NCBI GenBank assembly: GCA_024742705.1
Contig: JANSXZ010000003.1
Location: forward strand, 186,001 to 250,000
Direction: 5' to 3'
Length of the DNA stretch: 64,000 nt
Source of the DNA: Paracoccaceae bacterium
GTDB lineage: Bacteria > Pseudomonadota > Alphaproteobacteria > Rhodobacterales > Rhodobacteraceae
The notes beneath the pieces were generated by a model that searched no databases, was not told the origin of the DNA, and saw nothing but the letters and a program-made list of their open reading frames with translations. Below are positions 8,877 through 16,967 of the stretch, in pieces; within the stretch, counting starts at the first letter, position 1; each line of letters opens with the position of its first letter. The translations under genes and the position numbers were made by a program.

Positions 8877-9167
8877 TTACCAGCGCTTGGTTTTGCAGTT
8901 GTGGGTGTGCACATGCGCGCCCTTGGGAATGTCTGCGATGATCTTGCCGATGTCCTCGCCGTATTTGATCGCGGTGTCGCCGGCCTTCAGATCGCTCAGC
9001 GCGATCTTGTGGCCGATCGGCACATCGGCGCCCGAGGTCAGGCGGAAGGTCGAATTGTCATGGGTGATGCAGCACAGCATGTCGGTGCCTGCCTTCAGGC
9101 CCTCGACCACGACAACACCTACGTTGTCGGCCTCTTCATGCACAAGCAGGTGTGGGATTTCAGACAT
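8877..9167 (-). CDS. suyA: (R)-sulfolactate sulfo-lyase, small subunit
   Basis: 96 residues. The start ATG 9167 follows GAAGGAAACC; a much longer open frame upstream belongs to the hpsP region in another frame. The protein is a SAF/UxaA N-terminal-like domain: [36 protein letters not shown]. It pairs with SuyB to release sulfite from (R)-sulfolactate. It lies 14 bp downstream of hpsP and 11 bp upstream of suyB, so all are surely co-transcribed. Confidence 0.9.
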   Translation of the reverse strand: MSEIPHLLVHEEADNVGVVVVEGLKAGTDMLCCITHDNSTFRLTSGADVPIGHKIALSDLKAGDTAIKYGEDIGKIIADIPKGAHVHTHNCKTKRW

Positions 9168-9181
9168 TTTGGTTTCCTTCT

Positions 9182-10156
9182 TCAGGGTTTCAGTATGATC
9201 TTTGGTGCCGCTGTCAGGCCCGCGCGGATATCGGCAAAGGCGCGCTGGCCATCGTTCAGCGGGCGTGTTTCGGTCCAGTCCAGCGCGCCCAGTCGCCCGT
9301 CGAACATGGCCGCGCAGGTCTCGCGGAAATCGGCGGCGGTGTAGGTATAGGTGCCGATAAAGGTGATCTCCTGCAAGGTCATCCGCCGGATGTCCAGACC
9401 GCCCGAGGCGCTGCCCAGACCGATGTGCACGATCGCCCCGCCCGGACGCACGGCGGCCGAGGCCTGGGCGCGGGTGGCGTCGAAGCCGACGCCGTCGATC
9501 ACGATGTCGAACTGCCGCACCGGGTCCAGCGCGTCGGGCGCGACCACGGCCTGCCCGCAACGCGCGCCCAGATAGTCGCGGCGCAGGGCATTGGGTTCGA
9601 TCATCTGCACATCCCCGACGCCCTGCGCGCGCAGGCACAGTGCGGCGCCAAGGCCGATGGCACCGCCGCCGATGACCAGCGCGTTCGCCGCATCGGGCAC
9701 AGCCGCCCGCCCCAGGCGGACCGCATGCCAGCCGCAGGCGATCGGTTCGGCCAGCGCGGCGCGATCGGGCGCAAAGCCCGCCGGCAGTTCAACCAGATTG
9801 CGCGCCGGCAGCGCCACCGCCCCGGCAAAGCCGCCCTCGCGCGGTGGCATGGAAATGATCTGGCGCGTGCTGCACAGGTTGTCGCGGCCCGCCACGCAGG
9901 CCGGACAGGCGCCGCAGGTGACCAGCGGGTTCACCGTTACCGCCTGGCCTGTGCCGGCTATCACGCCGGCCACCTCGTGGCCCAGGATCAGCGGCGCGGG
10001 CCGCCTTTCGTCATGGCCCAGAAAAGCGTGCATGTCGGATCCGCAGATGCCCACGCTCTGAACCGTGATCACCCGGTCATCCGGGCCGGCGGCCGCCGCA
10101 TCCGGCACATCGCGGTAGGTCAGCGTTTCGGGGGCGGTATAGACCAGAGCCTTCAT
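9182..10156 (-). CDS. hpsP: Zinc-dependent alcohol dehydrogenase, DHPS 2-dehydrogenase
   Basis: 324 residues of the medium-chain dehydrogenase family: catalytic zinc site from VGICGSDMHAF and GHE, a four-cysteine structural zinc lobe in CGACPACVAGRDNLC, and a Rossmann motif VIGGGAIGLGAAL. The start ATG overlaps the hpsO stop as ATGA, a sign of translational coupling. In the DHPS pathway, HpsP and HpsO are proposed to oxidise and re-reduce C2 and so interconvert the two DHPS enantiomers. Which enantiomer this one prefers cannot be read here. The symbol rests on family plus a complete hps context. Confidence 0.8.
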   Translation of the reverse strand: MKALVYTAPETLTYRDVPDAAAAGPDDRVITVQSVGICGSDMHAFLGHDERRPAPLILGHEVAGVIAGTGQAVTVNPLVTCGACPACVAGRDNLCSTRQIISMPPREGGFAGAVALPARNLVELPAGFAPDRAALAEPIACGWHAVRLGRAAVPDAANALVIGGGAIGLGAALCLRAQGVGDVQMIEPNALRRDYLGARCGQAVVAPDALDPVRQFDIVIDGVGFDATRAQASAAVRPGGAIVHIGLGSASGGLDIRRMTLQEITFIGTYTYTAADFRETCAAMFDGRLGALDWTETRPLNDGQRAFADIRAGLTAAPKIILKP

Positions 10157-10923
10157 TTGGCTGTAAAACCTCCATCGACCATCAGAACCTGGCCGGTGAC
10201 ATAGGCCGAGGCATCCGAACACAAGAACAGCAGCGGCCCGTCCAGATCCTTCATCCGGCCATTGCGCCCGATGCAGGTTTGCGCGGCGTTGCGCGCGGCG
10301 CGGTCGGGATCGCTGAACACCGCTTCGGTCAGTTCGGTCGGGAAGAACCCCGGCCCGATGGCATTGACGTTGATGCCGTGCCCGCTCCAGGCTTCGGCCA
10401 GCGCCCGCGTCATCTGCCCGATCGCGCCCTTCGACGCGCCATAGGCCACGCCGCCGGGAAACGCCCGCGTCGTTTGCAGCGACGCAAAGTTGACGATCCG
10501 TCCCCAGCCCCGCGCACGCATCGCCGGCGCCAGGTTCTGACTGAGAAAGAACGGCACCGACAGGTTCAGCGACAGTGTGATGTCCCAACCTTCCGGCGTG
10601 ACGGCGCCGGCCGGTTCGCGGGTGTTGATCCCGGCGGCATGGACCAGGATATCGGGCGCGCCGAAAGGCGCTGAAATGGCTTCGGCGGTGGCCGGGTCGC
10701 GGCCGCTGAGCGCCAGATCGGCGGTCACCGCCGCCGTCTCGCCACCTGCCGCGCGGCGCCACTGCGCCAGTTCCTCGGCCCGCCGCGCAACCCCGACAAC
10801 CCGCGCGCCGGCCTGTGCCAGCACCGTGGCCGCCTGCCGCCCCAACCCGGAACTGGCGCCGGTGACACAGGCCACACGGCCCGTGACATCGAACAGACCG
10901 GCGCCGGCGGATGCGCTATTCAT
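10153..10923 (-). CDS. hpsO: Short-chain dehydrogenase, DHPS 2-dehydrogenase
   Basis: 256 residues, a typical classical SDR: VTGASSGLGRQ cofactor motif, NFASLQT with the catalytic Ser, YGASKGA with Tyr and Lys, and VMVDGGF at the C-terminus. It overlaps hpsN by 8 bp and hpsP by 4 bp. It is thought to act with HpsP to racemise 2,3-dihydroxypropane-1-sulfonate through the 2-keto form so that both enantiomers reach HpsN. Sequence alone would only say NAD(P)-dependent SDR; the precise role comes from context. Confidence 0.8.
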   Translation of the reverse strand: MNSASAGAGLFDVTGRVACVTGASSGLGRQAATVLAQAGARVVGVARRAEELAQWRRAAGGETAAVTADLALSGRDPATAEAISAPFGAPDILVHAAGINTREPAGAVTPEGWDITLSLNLSVPFFLSQNLAPAMRARGWGRIVNFASLQTTRAFPGGVAYGASKGAIGQMTRALAEAWSGHGINVNAIGPGFFPTELTEAVFSDPDRAARNAAQTCIGRNGRMKDLDGPLLFLCSDASAYVTGQVLMVDGGFTAK

Positions 10924-12223
10924 CGGCCGACAGATCGAAGTTTTCGCCGGGGAAGAACTTGCGCAGGCGGATATCGGCGGTGCGGGCGTGGCCTTCCATG
11001 CCCTCCAGCCGGGCGATGCGCGCGGTGGCCTCGGCCACCGGCCTTGCGCCCTCGCGGGTGGATCGCTGCCAGGTGACGATCTTCATGTACTTGTGCACCG
11101 ACAAGCCGCCGGTATAGCTGGCTGCGCCCGAGGTCGGCAGGACGTGGTTGGTGCCCGAGGCCTTGTCGCCGAAGGCAACGGTGGTTTCTTCGCCCAAAAA
11201 CAGCGATCCGTAGCATGACAGACGGTCCAGCCACCAATCCAGATCGGCGGCCTGAACGGTCAGGTGTTCAGGCGCGTAGGCATCCGAGGTCGCGGCCATT
11301 TCCTCGCGGTCGCCGCAGAGGATCACCTCGGCATAGTCGCGCCAGGCAGCGCGCGCGTTGTCGCGGTTCACTTCCGGCAGATCCTCGATCATCGCCGGCA
11401 CGCGGGCCATCACGTCCTCGGCCAGTGCGCGATTGTCGGTGATCAGCCAGACCGGCGAATTGTAGCCGTGTTCGGCCTGCCCGACCAGGTCGCAGGCCAC
11501 CACTTCGGCATCCGCGCCGGCATCGGCCAGGATCAGACTGTCGGTGGGGCCGGCGATCATGTCGATGCCGACCCGGCCAAACAGCATCCGCTTGGCCTCG
11601 GCGACGAACTGGTTGCCGGGACCGACCAGGATGTTGGCGCGCGGCAGCCCGAACAGACCGAATGTCATGGCCGCGACACCCTGCACGCCACCCATCGCCA
11701 GTATCTTGTCGGCGCCGCAGATATGCGCCGCGTAGATGATCGCCGGGGCGATGCCCACACCCGGACGTGGCGGCGAACAGGCGACGATATGCTTGCATCC
11801 GGCAACCTTGGCGGTGGTCACTGTCATGATCGCGCTGGCGATATGGCTGTAGCGGCCGCCGGGCACATAGCAACCGGCCGCGTGCACCGGCACGCATTTC
11901 TGGCCTGCGACGGTGCCGGGGCTGACCTCGATCTGAAACTCGGCCAGGCTGGCCTTTTGCGCCTCGGCGAACTTGCGCACGTTGGCATGGCTGAACTGGA
12001 TATCGGCCTTCAGCTTGTCCGAAACCTGCGCGCAGGCGGCGGCGATGTCTTCGGGCGTCAGCAGAACCGGGCCGTCGTACTTGTCGAACCGGGCGGCGTA
12101 TTCCAGCGCCTTCGCGTCGCCGCCCGCTTCGATGTCGTCCAGGATGCCGCGCACGATCGTCCGGGTCTCGGTCGCGTCGCTCCGCGAGGTCAGGGTTGCC
12201 TTCTTGAGGTATTCGATGGCCAT
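10916..12223 (-). CDS. hpsN: Sulfopropanediol 3-dehydrogenase (HisD-like)
   Basis: 435 residues, homologous along its length to histidinol dehydrogenase: VGPGNQFVAEAKR, IAGPTDSLILAD, the zinc-site GQAEHGYNS, PEHLTVQ and GTNHVLPT. HpsN uses the same two-step alcohol-to-acid chemistry to turn (R)-DHPS into (R)-sulfolactate. It is called HpsN rather than HisD because no histidine gene is nearby and it sits between a TRAP transporter and hpsO/hpsP/suyAB. The ATG at 12223 follows an AGGA overlapping the dctM stop codon, so the two are likely coupled. Confidence 0.88.
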   Translation of the reverse strand: MAIEYLKKATLTSRSDATETRTIVRGILDDIEAGGDAKALEYAARFDKYDGPVLLTPEDIAAACAQVSDKLKADIQFSHANVRKFAEAQKASLAEFQIEVSPGTVAGQKCVPVHAAGCYVPGGRYSHIASAIMTVTTAKVAGCKHIVACSPPRPGVGIAPAIIYAAHICGADKILAMGGVQGVAAMTFGLFGLPRANILVGPGNQFVAEAKRMLFGRVGIDMIAGPTDSLILADAGADAEVVACDLVGQAEHGYNSPVWLITDNRALAEDVMARVPAMIEDLPEVNRDNARAAWRDYAEVILCGDREEMAATSDAYAPEHLTVQAADLDWWLDRLSCYGSLFLGEETTVAFGDKASGTNHVLPTSGAASYTGGLSVHKYMKIVTWQRSTREGARPVAEATARIARLEGMEGHARTADIRLRKFFPGENFDLSADE

Positions 12224-12234
12224 AACTTGAGGTC

Positions 12235-13566
12235 CTATTTGTAGATATCGGGCAAGAGCGTGGTCGAGATTGCCGGAACGTAGGCAATCAGAAGGGTCAC
12301 GCAGAGCATGAAGAAGACAAAGGGCACCGCCCGCGCCGCGATCTTGAGTATCGATTCGCCCGTCAGACCGGACACTACGAAGAGGTTCAGCCCCAGCGGC
12401 GGCGTGATGAAGCCCACACCCAGCGCCGTGATCATCATGATGCAGAACTGGATCTCGTTCATGCCGATGTTGTCGGCGAGCGGTTTGAGGATCGGTGCCA
12501 GGATCACGATGTTGGGCGTGGTTTCCATGACGCAGCCCGCCGCGATCAGGATACAGATCATCAGGAAGATCAGGATCGCCGGTTCGCTCGTGACAGAGGT
12601 GATCGAATAGACGAACCCCTGCGGCACGCCCATGATCGCCAGCGCCTGCGCCAAAGGCAGCGAGAAGGCGATGATCGGCAGGATGACACCGTTCACCTTG
12701 GCCGAACTGACCAGCATGGCCGGGAAATCCGACAGCCGCAGCGTGCCCAGGATGAAGCCCATAACGATGGTGACGACAACCGCGGTGGCGCCGGCTTCCG
12801 TCGGGGTCATGCGGCCCGAGAAGATGCCGTAGAAGATGATGCCCGGCACCAGAAACGCGTACCAGCCGGATTTCAGCGCCGCCCAGACATTGGCCAGATA
12901 TTCGCCGAAACCGATGTTGCCGCCGGTTTCATAGGCATAGATGCGGTTGACCACGATGTTGGTGATCAGGATCGACACCAGGATGGCGATGCCGGGGATC
13001 ACGGCGGCCAGAAACAGCGTGGACGCGGATATGCCCAGAACCAGCCCGATGATGATGTATGCGATCGACGGCGGGATCAGGATGCCGGTACAGGCCCCCG
13101 CCGCCACCAGCGCACAGGCATAGGGGCGCGGATAGCCCGATTCCACCAGCCGGTCGATGGTCATGCGGCCCACGGCCGCCGCCCCCGCCGCATCGGAACC
13201 CGAAATCGCCGCGAACATGCCGCAGACCAGAACCGTGGCCGACCCGAAGCCGCCCCTGGCGAATTTGGTCAGCGCCTCGGCCACGTCCAGAAACTTGCGT
13301 GACAATCCGGTGCGCACCAGCACGTCGCCGGTGAGAATGAACAGCGGAACCGCCGTCAGCGCGAAGGCGTCGATGCCGTCGAACAGGCTTTCGCCCACCA
13401 GCGACAGCGGCAGCGCCCCCGACATCAGCAGCATGAGAATGGCCGCCGATCCGATCGCCGCCCAGACCGGCACCGCCAGCGCGACCAGGGCCACGAAGAT
13501 GATCACCGGAAGATAGAAATCCCAGCCGAGCGCGACGGCCTGATCCTGAAGCCTGTTGAAAAGCAT
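12235..13566 (-). CDS. hpsM: TRAP transporter large permease (DctM type) for DHPS
   Basis: 443 residues with about a dozen hydrophobic segments. DctM-type sequence features include LFILTGDVLVRTGL, SGSDAAGAAAVGRMTID, ILIPPSIAYIIIG, MTPTEAGA and GFITPPLGLNLFV. It forms the ion-driven translocation channel of a tripartite ATP-independent periplasmic transporter with the preceding DctQ and DctP subunits. ATG 13566 is preceded by GAGGAA, 9 bp after the DctQ stop. DHPS as substrate is inferred from the downstream catabolic genes. Confidence 0.88.
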   Translation of the reverse strand: MLFNRLQDQAVALGWDFYLPVIIFVALVALAVPVWAAIGSAAILMLLMSGALPLSLVGESLFDGIDAFALTAVPLFILTGDVLVRTGLSRKFLDVAEALTKFARGGFGSATVLVCGMFAAISGSDAAGAAAVGRMTIDRLVESGYPRPYACALVAAGACTGILIPPSIAYIIIGLVLGISASTLFLAAVIPGIAILVSILITNIVVNRIYAYETGGNIGFGEYLANVWAALKSGWYAFLVPGIIFYGIFSGRMTPTEAGATAVVVTIVMGFILGTLRLSDFPAMLVSSAKVNGVILPIIAFSLPLAQALAIMGVPQGFVYSITSVTSEPAILIFLMICILIAAGCVMETTPNIVILAPILKPLADNIGMNEIQFCIMMITALGVGFITPPLGLNLFVVSGLTGESILKIAARAVPFVFFMLCVTLLIAYVPAISTTLLPDIYK

Positions 13567-13575
13567 GGCCGTTCC

Positions 13576-14091
13576 TCAATCGAAGAGTTTGTCGCCCTCG
13601 TAAACGGGACGCCCGTTCCGAAGGTCGTTGAAATCACGGATGAACGACTGAACCAGCCGGAAGGACACAAGCGCAAAGCCGATCGGCACCGCCGCCAGGA
13701 ACCAAACCATCGAAACCCGCAGCCCGTGACTGACCGAGCCGAACTTGGCCGATACCAGGACCGTTTCGAAGGACCAGTAGAGCGCGATCAGAGCGACCAC
13801 GAACATCACCAGATCGCCGAAGATATAGACCAGCGCCCGCGCCTTCGGCCCGAGATAATGCAACAGCACGTCGATGCGGATGTGCCCGCGCTCCTTGGCC
13901 GCCGCCGCCGCGCCGATCCAGGCGAGGTAGATGAACGAATAGCGCACGATCTCTTCGCCCCAGATCGAGGAATAGGCGAAGATCTCGCGGCGCATCACCT
14001 CGATGAACATCGTCTCCACCAGCATGACGTAAAACACCAGGAGCGCCCATCGCTCGGCGTTGCGGTCCAGCAATTTCAGGAAATCGGACAT
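13576..14091 (-). CDS. hpsL: TRAP transporter small permease (DctQ type)
   Basis: 171 residues from ATG 14091, which has GGGAGG just upstream; an in-frame start 8 codons earlier has none. Four membrane segments are visible (WALLVFYVMLVETMFI, FIYLAWIGAAAA, LVYIFGDLVMFVVALIALYW, VWFLAAVPIGFALVSF), as expected for DctQ. It bridges the binding protein and DctM at the inner membrane. Substrate is by operon context. Confidence 0.85.
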   Translation of the reverse strand: MSDFLKLLDRNAERWALLVFYVMLVETMFIEVMRREIFAYSSIWGEEIVRYSFIYLAWIGAAAAAKERGHIRIDVLLHYLGPKARALVYIFGDLVMFVVALIALYWSFETVLVSAKFGSVSHGLRVSMVWFLAAVPIGFALVSFRLVQSFIRDFNDLRNGRPVYEGDKLFD

Positions 14092-14144
14092 GAATCCTCC
14101 CTTCGGCCCGCGCAATGCACCGGCCCGGCCACTTCAAGCGGAAT

Positions 14145-14170
14145 GGACCGGCGCACGGTGGCGCCGGTCC
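14145..14170 (-). other. Intercistronic GC hairpin between hpsK and hpsL
   Basis: A perfect 10-bp inverted repeat (GGACCGGCGC / GCGCCGGTCC) with a 6-nt loop sits 9 bp after the binding-protein stop and 53 bp before the DctQ start. With no T-tract, it looks less like a terminator than a stem protecting the upstream message, so that the binding protein is made in excess over the membrane subunits. Confidence 0.55.
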
Positions 14171-14178
14171 GTGCGCAC

Positions 14179-15327
14179 TCAGGCGTCGTGGACGTAGTAG
14201 CGGCCCATGGTGCCGGCCGCTTCTTCCAGTTTGGCGAAGTCATCCATCGATCCCGCCAGCTCGGTCTTGAAGCTGTCCCAATCGGACTTCTGATAGCCGC
14301 CGGTTTCTTTCCACTGGTTCAGCTGGTCGTCGGACAGCGAATGGAACTGCACGCCGGATTTGGCCAGCTCGGACATCGCATAGGCACGCGCCGCGGGCAC
14401 CTTGGCCAGGTTCTGCTGGGTGGTGATCTCGCCGGCGAACTCGATGCCTTCCTGCACGTCGCCGGGCAGGCCGTTGAACCATTCCAGGTTCATCGAGAAG
14501 ACCTGGCTGTCGGGCACCGCCTGGGTAAAGGTCACATGGCTCAGGATGTCCTTGAAACCAAAGACGTAAAGCGCGCCGACCGAAGGGTCCAGCGCATCCG
14601 CCACGCCCTGCTTGATCGCCGAGGGCGTTTCGCCCCAGGCCACCGGCGTGGGGTTGGCGCCGACCATGCGATAGTACTGCTGCAACATCGCCGATCCCGG
14701 CACGCGGAACTTCACCCCGGCCAGATCGTCGGGCGTGATCACCATGTTGCCGCCCTTGCGCACGGCCACGACCCGCGGGTCGATCACGACATAAAACAGC
14801 GCCTTGAAGCCTGCGGCCTCGACCTTGGGGTGTACCTGGGTTTTCCAGGCGTCGGACGCGACCAGGTTGGTGAACCGCTGGTTCGATCCGCAGAAGTACG
14901 GCAGGTTGATAAGGTCGACCGCGCTGGCGAAGGGGGCGAAGTTCGAAAGCGAATGCTGCGCCGCCTGGATCGTGCCGCCCTGCACCTTCTGGACCAGCGC
15001 ACCGCCGGCGCCCAGCTGCCCACCAGGAGCCAGCTTGACATAGACCTTGCCGTTGGTCGCGTTCTGGATGTTTTCCTTCAGATCCAGCTGCATGATCGGA
15101 TAGCTGCGCGATGCGCCCAGCACATAGGCCGTGCCGATCGTCATGATGTGCTCGGCCGCCTTCTCGCGCTCGCGCTCCTCGATCGCGGTCTGCGCGCTGG
15201 CCTCGCTGGACCACAGCATGCCGCCGGCGCCGGCCACCATCGCGGCCGTGAAGCCGCCGGTTCCCGCCAGCTTCAGAAAGTTGCGGCGTTCGGCCGAAGC
15301 CAGATCGTCCTTTGGATGTTTTTTCAT
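14179..15327 (-). CDS. hpsK: TRAP transporter periplasmic substrate-binding protein (DctP type), Tat substrate
   Basis: 382 residues. The N-terminus ERRNFLKLAG followed by a hydrophobic stretch and ASAQ looks like a twin-arginine signal, so the protein is probably folded before export to the periplasm. The mature part has DctP features (LAPGGQLGAGGALVQKVQGG, MVITPDDLAGVKFRVPGS, GETPSAIKQGVADALD). It captures the substrate for HpsLM. ATG 15327 follows GGGAGGAA. It lies 33 bp after the small membrane protein gene. DHPS as substrate is inferred from the operon. Confidence 0.88.
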   Translation of the reverse strand: MKKHPKDDLASAERRNFLKLAGTGGFTAAMVAGAGGMLWSSEASAQTAIEEREREKAAEHIMTIGTAYVLGASRSYPIMQLDLKENIQNATNGKVYVKLAPGGQLGAGGALVQKVQGGTIQAAQHSLSNFAPFASAVDLINLPYFCGSNQRFTNLVASDAWKTQVHPKVEAAGFKALFYVVIDPRVVAVRKGGNMVITPDDLAGVKFRVPGSAMLQQYYRMVGANPTPVAWGETPSAIKQGVADALDPSVGALYVFGFKDILSHVTFTQAVPDSQVFSMNLEWFNGLPGDVQEGIEFAGEITTQQNLAKVPAARAYAMSELAKSGVQFHSLSDDQLNQWKETGGYQKSDWDSFKTELAGSMDDFAKLEEAAGTMGRYYVHDA

Positions 15328-15360
15328 GAGTTCCTCCCGGTTGAAAAAAGTCGTTGGTTG

Positions 15361-15537
15361 TTATTTTTGCCTGGCCTTACGCTCGCTGCGCAGGATCGCC
15401 ACGACAAAGCAGATCGAGGCCGCGAACAGCAAAAGCATCTCGGAGACATCGCCCAGAAACGGCGTGCCCGAGATCGACCCCAACACGACATTCACCACAT
15501 AGGCGCCGAAAAGGATGGCAGTCAGAACCAGATACAC
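15361..15537 (-). CDS. Small two-helix membrane protein, first gene of the sulfonate operon
   Basis: 58 residues from GTG 15537, placed 7 nt after GGGAGG; the TTG 5 codons upstream overlaps that site and is unlikely. There are two hydrophobic segments (YLVLTAILFGAYVVNVVLG and MLLLFAASICFVVAIL) and a basic tail RSERKARQK. I do not recognise the family. Its place as leader gene of a TRAP operon suggests a membrane accessory to the transporter, but that is inference. Confidence 0.65.
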   Translation of the reverse strand: MYLVLTAILFGAYVVNVVLGSISGTPFLGDVSEMLLLFAASICFVVAILRSERKARQK

Positions 15538-15573
15538 TTCGCGTCCTCCCAAACACCGTGCGATTCGAAACCG

Positions 15574-15602
15574 AGGCTAGACTTACCGCTGCGTCAATGC
15601 AA
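15574..15602 (-). promoter_or_regulatory. Predicted promoter of the hps/suy operon
   Basis: On the minus strand, TTGCAT (15602-15597) and TAGCCT (15579-15574) are spaced by 17 bp and fit a sigma-70 -35/-10 pair, 37 bp upstream of the GTG start. The -35 overlaps the LacI-type operator, so bound repressor would block polymerase. Confidence 0.5.
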
Positions 15603-15611
15603 GCGCTTACA
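15598..15611. promoter_or_regulatory. LacI-family operator
   Basis: TGCAAGCGCTTACA is a palindrome around a central CG with perfect AAGCGCTT core and one mismatched pair outside it, the classic form of LacI/GalR-family operators. It lies between the operon and the divergent LacI-family gene, and overlaps the predicted -35 element of the operon. Repression relieved by DHPS or a metabolite is the simple model. Confidence 0.7.
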
Positions 15612-15651
15612 TGCACCTGCGGCCTCGCGCCCCTTTTCCCGATCCGAACTT

Positions 15652-15666
15652 GTGTTTAGAAAACAC
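15652..15666. promoter_or_regulatory. Inverted repeat GTGTTT-N3-AAACAC before lacI-type gene
   Basis: A perfect 6-bp inverted repeat with 3-nt spacer, ending 24 bp before the regulator start. The right arm word AAACACCG recurs at 15551-15558 on the operon side. It may be a second operator for autoregulation or for another regulator. Confidence 0.35.
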
Positions 15667-15690
15667 CGAACGCGCAGGGGACATCCAGCC

Positions 15691-16770
15691 ATGATCAGCG
15701 ACGACCAAAACGCCGACGGCAGCGACCCGGCAAGCCCTCGATCGCAGGACGACATGGTGCCCACGCTCGAAGACGTGGCGCGACGCGCCGGGGTCTCGAC
15801 GGCCACCGTTTCGCGCTGTCTGAACACGCCCGAACGGGTGGTCAGCGATACCCGCAAGCGGGTGATGAAGGTGGTGCAAGAACTGGGCTATGCTCCGAAT
15901 TTCGGCGCGCGCGCCCTGGCCGCGCGGCGCACCAACACCTTTGGCGCGATCATCCCGACCATGGAGAACGCGATCTTCGCGCGCGGCCTGCAGGCGTTTC
16001 AGGAGGAACTGGGGCTGAACGGCATCACCCTGCTGGTGGCGTCGTCGTCCTACAGCCCCGAACTGGAAGAGGCACAGATCAGCGCGTTGATCGCACGCGG
16101 CGCGGATGCGCTTTTGCTGATCGGCCACGACCGCACCCGGCAATCCTATGCGCTGCTTGATCGGCGCAACATTCCCTATGTGGTGGCCTGGGTCTTCGAT
16201 CCCGAGATGCCGCGGCTGTCGATCGGGTTTGACAACCGCAAGGCGATGCAGGGGCTGGCCGCGCAGGTTCTGGCGGAAGGCCATCGCCGCATCGGCTTCA
16301 TTTCCGCCGAACGCACCGGCAACGACCGCGCGCGCGATCGCTACAAGGGCGTCTGCGATGCGATGCGCGCCGCCGGACTGGACCCTGATGCCGATCTTCA
16401 GCTGATCGAAACCGAATATGGCATCGGCAAGGGCGCGCAGGCTTTCGAAAAGCTGATGGCCGCCACGCCCCGGCCCACCGTGGTGATGTGCGGCAACGAC
16501 GTTCTGGCCGCCGGCGCGCTGTCACAGGCGCGCAGAATGGGCATCGCGGTGCCCGGCGAGGTTTCGATCACCGGTTTCGACGATGTGGAAATCGCCGAAC
16601 TGGTTTCGCCGGCGCTGACCACGGTGCATGTGCCGCACCGAGAAATGGGCCGTGGCGCGGCGCGGCTGCTGCTGGCGCTGCGCGCCGGCGAAGGGACGCG
16701 CGAAAGCGTCGAACTGCCGGTCGAAATCCGCTTGCGCGAGACGCTGGGCCCGGCACCGGGCACTGCCTGA
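15691..16770 (+). CDS. LacI-family transcriptional regulator of the sulfonate operon
   Basis: 359 residues. An N-terminal LacI helix-turn-helix (TLEDVARRAGVSTATVSRCL, residues 25-44, with hinge helix ALAARRT) is followed by a periplasmic-binding-like sensor domain (ALLLIGHD, VVAWVFDP, GHRRIGFISA, PTVVMCGND, VSITGFDDVEIAEL). The start ATG 15691 has AGGGG upstream. A longer open frame continues upstream but has no start signal. Divergent placement and the operator between the genes argue that it represses the hps/suy operon and perhaps itself. The effector is unknown; DHPS or sulfolactate is likely. Confidence 0.85.
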   Translation: MISDDQNADGSDPASPRSQDDMVPTLEDVARRAGVSTATVSRCLNTPERVVSDTRKRVMKVVQELGYAPNFGARALAARRTNTFGAIIPTMENAIFARGLQAFQEELGLNGITLLVASSSYSPELEEAQISALIARGADALLLIGHDRTRQSYALLDRRNIPYVVAWVFDPEMPRLSIGFDNRKAMQGLAAQVLAEGHRRIGFISAERTGNDRARDRYKGVCDAMRAAGLDPDADLQLIETEYGIGKGAQAFEKLMAATPRPTVVMCGNDVLAAGALSQARRMGIAVPGEVSITGFDDVEIAELVSPALTTVHVPHREMGRGAARLLLALRAGEGTRESVELPVEIRLRETLGPAPGTA

Positions 16771-16919
16771 GTCGCGCCGGACAACAGGTTCGGGGGCCGG
16801 CGCGGGCCCCGAAATCCGCCGTTTCGCCCGACCCGCGCGCCCGCAACGCGGGCAGCGACGCACGCAAAGCAGGCATGCCTTGCAAGCCCGTACATCCAAC
16901 AGCACCACCGATTCCCACA

Positions 16920-16941
16920 CCTTTTCAATAACTTGAAAAGG
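16920..16941. promoter_or_regulatory. Perfect 9-bp inverted repeat
   Basis: Arms CCTTTTCAA (16920-16928) and TTGAAAAGG (16933-16941) flank TAAC. It lies 120 bp upstream of the binding-protein start. It lacks a T-tract, so an operator is more likely than a terminator for the LacI gene 150 bp upstream, although a weak hairpin terminator remains possible. Confidence 0.45.
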
Positions 16942-16967
16942 CCGGAACACACGAAAGCCGGAAATGT

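Noticed and set aside
7684-9167. Altronate or galactarate dehydratase
   Set aside because: The split subunit sizes and sulfonate neighbours fit SuyA/SuyB better.
7048-9198. 716-codon plus-strand open frame opposite comC/suyB/suyA
   Set aside because: The opposite strand encodes three recognisable, well-packed genes.
10916-12223. Histidinol dehydrogenase (hisD)
   Set aside because: No his genes nearby; embedded in hps/suy context, matching HpsN.
13726-15690. In-frame upstream extension of the LacI-family gene
   Set aside because: It runs antisense through the TRAP genes; a proper start with upstream AGGGG is at 15691.
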